From Thalassospiraceae bacterium (GTDB lineage: Bacteria > Pseudomonadota > Alphaproteobacteria > Rhodospirillales > Magnetovibrionaceae), in contig DAOWFT010000052.1 of the NCBI GenBank assembly GCA_030637845.1, forward strand, positions 1 to 8,242: a DNA stretch of 8,242 nucleotides, in the 5' to 3' direction. The first letter of the stretch is position 1. Each line of letters begins with the position of its first letter. The notes under the pieces were generated by a model. It was not told where the DNA came from. It made no database searches and worked only from the letters and a program-made list of their open reading frames with translations. The position numbers and the translations under genes were made by a program. Of this stretch, positions 6,673 to 8,242 are shown in pieces.

Positions 6673-7095
6673 CTATTTATTGGCTTTTTTGCGGCTACGC
6701 GCGGTGGTTCCCAAACCTATTTTCTTGGCCAAGGAACTGCGATGCTCGGCATAATTGGGGGCAACCATTGGGTAATCCTGCGGCAATCCCCAGCGTTCAC
6801 GGTATTCTTCCGGGCTCATTCCGTAAGATGTCTTGAGGTGCCTTTTCAGCATTTTCAGTTTTTTTCCATCTTCAAGACAGATTATATAATCTGGCGTGAT
6901 GGATTTTTTGATCGAAACCGCAGGTTTTGGCCGATCGGCATTTTGCTGGGTTGCGCCAAGGCCGGTAAGCGTTTGATAAACATCTTGTATAACCTGAGTT
7001 AGCTCGCCAGATTTTACCGAGTTATTGCTAACGTACGAGGCCACTATCTCGGTGGTCAGCTCAAGCACTTCGTTGGTTTCAATTTTTTCAGTCAT
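6673..7095 (-). CDS. mucR: MucR/Ros-family transcriptional regulator
   Basis: Global regulator and nucleoid-associated type of DNA-binding protein that is characteristic of alphaproteobacteria, 140 aa. The N-terminal half (about 5-50) is the oligomerization region with hydrophobic heptad-like positions. A variable linker follows (51-65), then the prokaryotic zinc-finger-like domain (about 68-128) with ICLEDGKKLKMLKRHL, MSPEEYRERWGL, DYPMVAPNYAE and LAKKIGLG. In the classical Ros finger the ligands are C-x2-C-x9-H-x4-H. Here the equivalent positions are Cys73, Asp76, His86 and Tyr91, so zinc binding is doubtful; some MucR homologues are known to fold without zinc. A basic tail (RSRKK) ends the protein. 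The ATG at 7095 has only a weak Shine-Dalgarno sequence. It diverges from the TusA-like gene and sits upstream of fur with no obvious terminator between them. MucR proteins favour AT-rich DNA with TpA steps, and both flanking gaps are of that kind. Confidence 0.93.
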   Translation of the reverse strand: MTEKIETNEVLELTTEIVASYVSNNSVKSGELTQVIQDVYQTLTGLGATQQNADRPKPAVSIKKSITPDYIICLEDGKKLKMLKRHLKTSYGMSPEEYRERWGLPQDYPMVAPNYAEHRSSLAKKIGLGTTARSRKKANK

Positions 7096-7227
7096 AATTT
7101 TACCGGCTCACAAAATTCCAGTTGGCAAATGAAAAAACACCAGAAAACCCCTATTACTGGTACTATTTAAGAAACCATATAAATACTAAGTCATTTAATA
7201 TTGCAAGGTTTGAGTTACTTTTAAGTC
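7096..7227. promoter_or_regulatory. Divergent, AT-rich mucR / TusA-like promoter region
   Basis: This 132-nt gap must carry promoters for both neighbouring genes. On the plus strand TATAAA (7178-7183) is a possible -10 for the TusA-like gene, without a good -35. On the minus strand TTGCAA (7201-7206) lies 17 nt from TTTATA (7178-7183), a weak promoter candidate for mucR; the two candidates overlap. Other structure: an inverted repeat ACCAG...CTGGT (7139-7143 and 7157-7161) and a direct repeat TAAGTCAT (7187-7194 and 7222-7229, the second copy running into the ATG). The AT-rich, TpA-rich sequence would suit MucR autoregulation, which is inferred. Confidence 0.4.
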
Positions 7228-7494
7228 ATGAACAGCATAAAACCCAGTACCGATGCCGATTATTTCTTGGATATTACTGCTTTGGTCTGTCCGATGACCT
7301 TTGTCAGGACCAAATTGATGATCGAAAGCATGGCCCCGGGCCAGACCCTGGAGGTCCGCCTGCAGGGTAAAGAGCCCCTGGAAAACGTGCCGCGTTCGGC
7401 CAGCGAACTGGGCCACGAGATAGTTTCCTTAAGCCAGGAAAATACAGACGAGACCCCGGCTGGCATACACCGGCTGGTGATACGCAAAAACTAA
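7228..7494 (+). CDS. TusA-like sulfurtransferase family protein
   Basis: Small protein, 88 aa, with the TusA/SirA-like fold signature: a short strand (FLDITALVCP, 13-22), a helix that begins after the conserved Cys21-Pro22, a second strand (TLEVRLQG), and a helix ending in a strand (SELGHEIVSL; HRLVIRKN). TusA relatives carry a persulfide on the cysteine for tRNA thiolation, molybdenum-cofactor or sulfur-oxidation pathways. The usual CPxP motif is reduced to CPMT here, so the second proline is missing. The CPMTFVRTKL form is one I associate with an alphaproteobacterial subgroup of unknown partner. It is the only plus-strand gene in the window, divergent from mucR and convergent with rimI. No strong Shine-Dalgarno sequence precedes the ATG at 7228, and no other sulfur-relay gene is visible nearby. 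The assignment is to a family, not a specific pathway. Confidence 0.82.
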   Translation: MNSIKPSTDADYFLDITALVCPMTFVRTKLMIESMAPGQTLEVRLQGKEPLENVPRSASELGHEIVSLSQENTDETPAGIHRLVIRKN

Positions 7495-7497
7495 TTT

Positions 7498-7525
7498 AAA
7501 AAAACATTAAATGGATTTTTCCATT
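7498..7525 (-). terminator. Weak candidate terminator of the tsaB-rimI unit
   Basis: On the minus strand, a 6-bp AT-rich stem with a 4-nt loop (AATGGA-AAAA-TCCATT, 7510-7525) overlaps the last rimI codons and stop. It is followed 5 nt later by a run of seven T (7498-7504). The layout resembles an intrinsic terminator, but the stem has only two GC pairs and the U-tract is displaced. It lies where two convergent genes (rimI and the TusA-like gene) meet, a place where a terminator is expected. Confidence 0.3.
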
Positions 7526-8001
7526 ATCAACGCATCGACTACTTCATTTTTACGAACGTAGTAATCGACGCGCCGGGCAATATTTTTAAAACCCAGCTTT
7601 TGATAAAGGCTACCCGCGGCAATGTTGTCGGCGGCCACCTCAAGATACATTTTATTTGCCCCTACTTCCCGCGCCTTGGTCGCGGCCCCCTCAACCAGCA
7701 ACCGCCCGTATCCACGGTTTTGGTTTGTCGGGTCAACCGCAATGGTCAGTATTTCAGCCTCGCCATCAAATTTTTCCGTCGGGCCAACCGCCCGGCCCAA
7801 AACAAAGCCCATGGGCTCGTCATCGGCTGACGTTGCCAGCAAAGCAAAAGACCCTTTTTGGCTCAGGCTGGAAAGAATTGATTCCAGCCCCCAGCTTTCA
7901 TTTCCTTGAGGCGTGGCAATGGTAAAGGCGCGGCGATGAAGTTCTGCCATTATATCGCCCAATTGTTCGACGTTTTCGTGTGTGATTTTAATTATTTTCA
8001 T
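7507..8001 (-). CDS. rimI: RimI-type ribosomal protein S18 alanine N-acetyltransferase
   Basis: GNAT-fold N-acetyltransferase, 164 aa, which in E. coli acetylates the N-terminal alanine of ribosomal protein S18 using acetyl-CoA. The acetyl-CoA motif A is seen as EAEILTIAVDPTNQNRGYGR (81-100), with the pyrophosphate-binding QNRGYG. Next come YLEVAADNIAAGSLYQKLGF (119-138), where Glu121 and Tyr133 match the catalytic Glu and Tyr positions of RimI, and ARRVDYYVRKNEVVDALIM (142-160), the family C-terminus. The ATG at 8001 overlaps the tsaB stop in an ATGA arrangement, so translation is probably coupled to tsaB. The tsaB-rimI pairing, common in bacteria, strengthens the specific call over a generic GNAT; other protein substrates remain possible. 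The N-terminal part (about 20-45) is somewhat more divergent than the rest. Confidence 0.92.
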   Translation of the reverse strand: MKIIKITHENVEQLGDIMAELHRRAFTIATPQGNESWGLESILSSLSQKGSFALLATSADDEPMGFVLGRAVGPTEKFDGEAEILTIAVDPTNQNRGYGRLLVEGAATKAREVGANKMYLEVAADNIAAGSLYQKLGFKNIARRVDYYVRKNEVVDALIMEKSI

Positions 8002-8242
8002 GTTCTGTTTTTTGGCTGGGGGATTTTTGCTTCGGGTGGGCGCAGGTACAATGGCTGTGGTGGTGGGGGCATTTCACCGGGCACGTACCTTGCCCCGGCA
8101 ATAGCGCAAGCCTCTATTGCCCCCGGCTGAATATTCGCATCCAACAATTGTGCGTTACACTCACAGCCTTTGAGCATTGCAACGGCACGGGGGGCGCCAT
8201 CACCGGCAACCACAACATTATTAGCGGCCACCAATAATCCGA
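7998..8242 (-). CDS. tsaB: TsaB C-terminal fragment (t6A37 tRNA modification), cut by window edge
   Basis: Only about the last 80 residues are inside the window; the frame is open to the right edge. TsaB is the inactive-ATPase-fold scaffold partner of TsaD in the complex that makes N6-threonylcarbamoyladenosine at position 37 of tRNAs decoding ANN codons. The visible part holds VVVAGDGAPR near its beginning, comparable to the G-D-G segment of TsaB, and ends with a proline stretch and PLYLRPPEAK. The phrase PxYLRPPxAK is a typical TsaB C-terminus. The stop at 7998-8000 overlaps the rimI start by 4 nt. The fragment alone could belong to a TsaD-like paralogue, but the C-terminal motif together with rimI directly downstream makes TsaB the best call. 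The remaining N-terminal two-thirds of the protein lies outside. Confidence 0.85.
   Translation of the reverse strand, partial: GLLVAANNVVVAGDGAPRAVAMLKGCECNAQLLDANIQPGAIEACAIAGARYVPGEMPPPPQPLYLRPPEAKIPQPKNRT

Noticed and set aside
7906..8130. Glycine-rich plus-strand frame opposite the tsaB-rimI junction
   Set aside because: The glycine run is the complement of the proline codons in the TsaB C-terminus, so it is a shadow of tsaB.
1..8242. Mobile elements, CRISPR arrays, tRNA or rRNA genes, phage or defence genes
   Set aside because: No transposase or integrase motifs, regularly spaced repeats, cloverleaf-like segments or rRNA-like sequence were seen; every larger gene belongs to a conserved core neighbourhood.

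Overview
The window looks like ordinary chromosomal core DNA from an alphaproteobacterium, most likely Rhodospirillales-like. The evidence is a MucR/Ros-family regulator, a Fur protein of the alphaproteobacterial type without the CxxC zinc site, a conserved XRE regulator downstream of lnt, and the gene order tsaB-rimI / mucR-fur-miaB-phoH-ybeY-corC-lnt-xre. GC content is moderate by eye, with AT-rich intergenic stretches. No species can be named from the sequence alone.

Layout: nearly everything reads on the minus strand, so transcription runs from high to low coordinates. At the right edge, the end of tsaB (7998-8242) overlaps rimI (7507-8001) by 4 nt. One small gene, a TusA-like protein (7228-7494), reads on the plus strand. 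It converges on rimI and diverges from mucR (6673-7095) across a 132-nt AT-rich gap. Then come fur (6122-6571), with a palindromic promoter-like region upstream, and a tight run: miaB (4725-6092), phoH (3700-4728), ybeY (3162-3692), corC (2095-3129) and lnt (479-2083). Gaps within that run are from -4 to 32 nt. A 172-nt gap with a good sigma-70-like promoter precedes a truncated XRE-family regulator (1-306).

How the genes fit together: miaB-phoH-ybeY-corC-lnt has the same order as miaB-ybeZ-ybeY-ybeX-lnt in E. coli. It combines tRNA modification (MiaB, ms2i6A37), rRNA processing and ribosome quality control (YbeY with PhoH/YbeZ), a CBS-domain protein linked to ribosome and metal homeostasis (CorC/YbeX), and lipoprotein N-acylation (Lnt). 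TsaB (t6A37 synthesis) and RimI (acetylation of ribosomal protein S18) add to the translation theme. MucR, Fur and the XRE protein are regulators embedded in the cluster.

I found no mobile element, CRISPR array, tRNA, rRNA or phage gene, and no convincing new system. The best second looks are the nested inverted repeats in front of fur, the substituted zinc-finger ligands of MucR, the mini-ORF leader of the XRE gene, and the isolated TusA-like gene without the second proline of CPxP.
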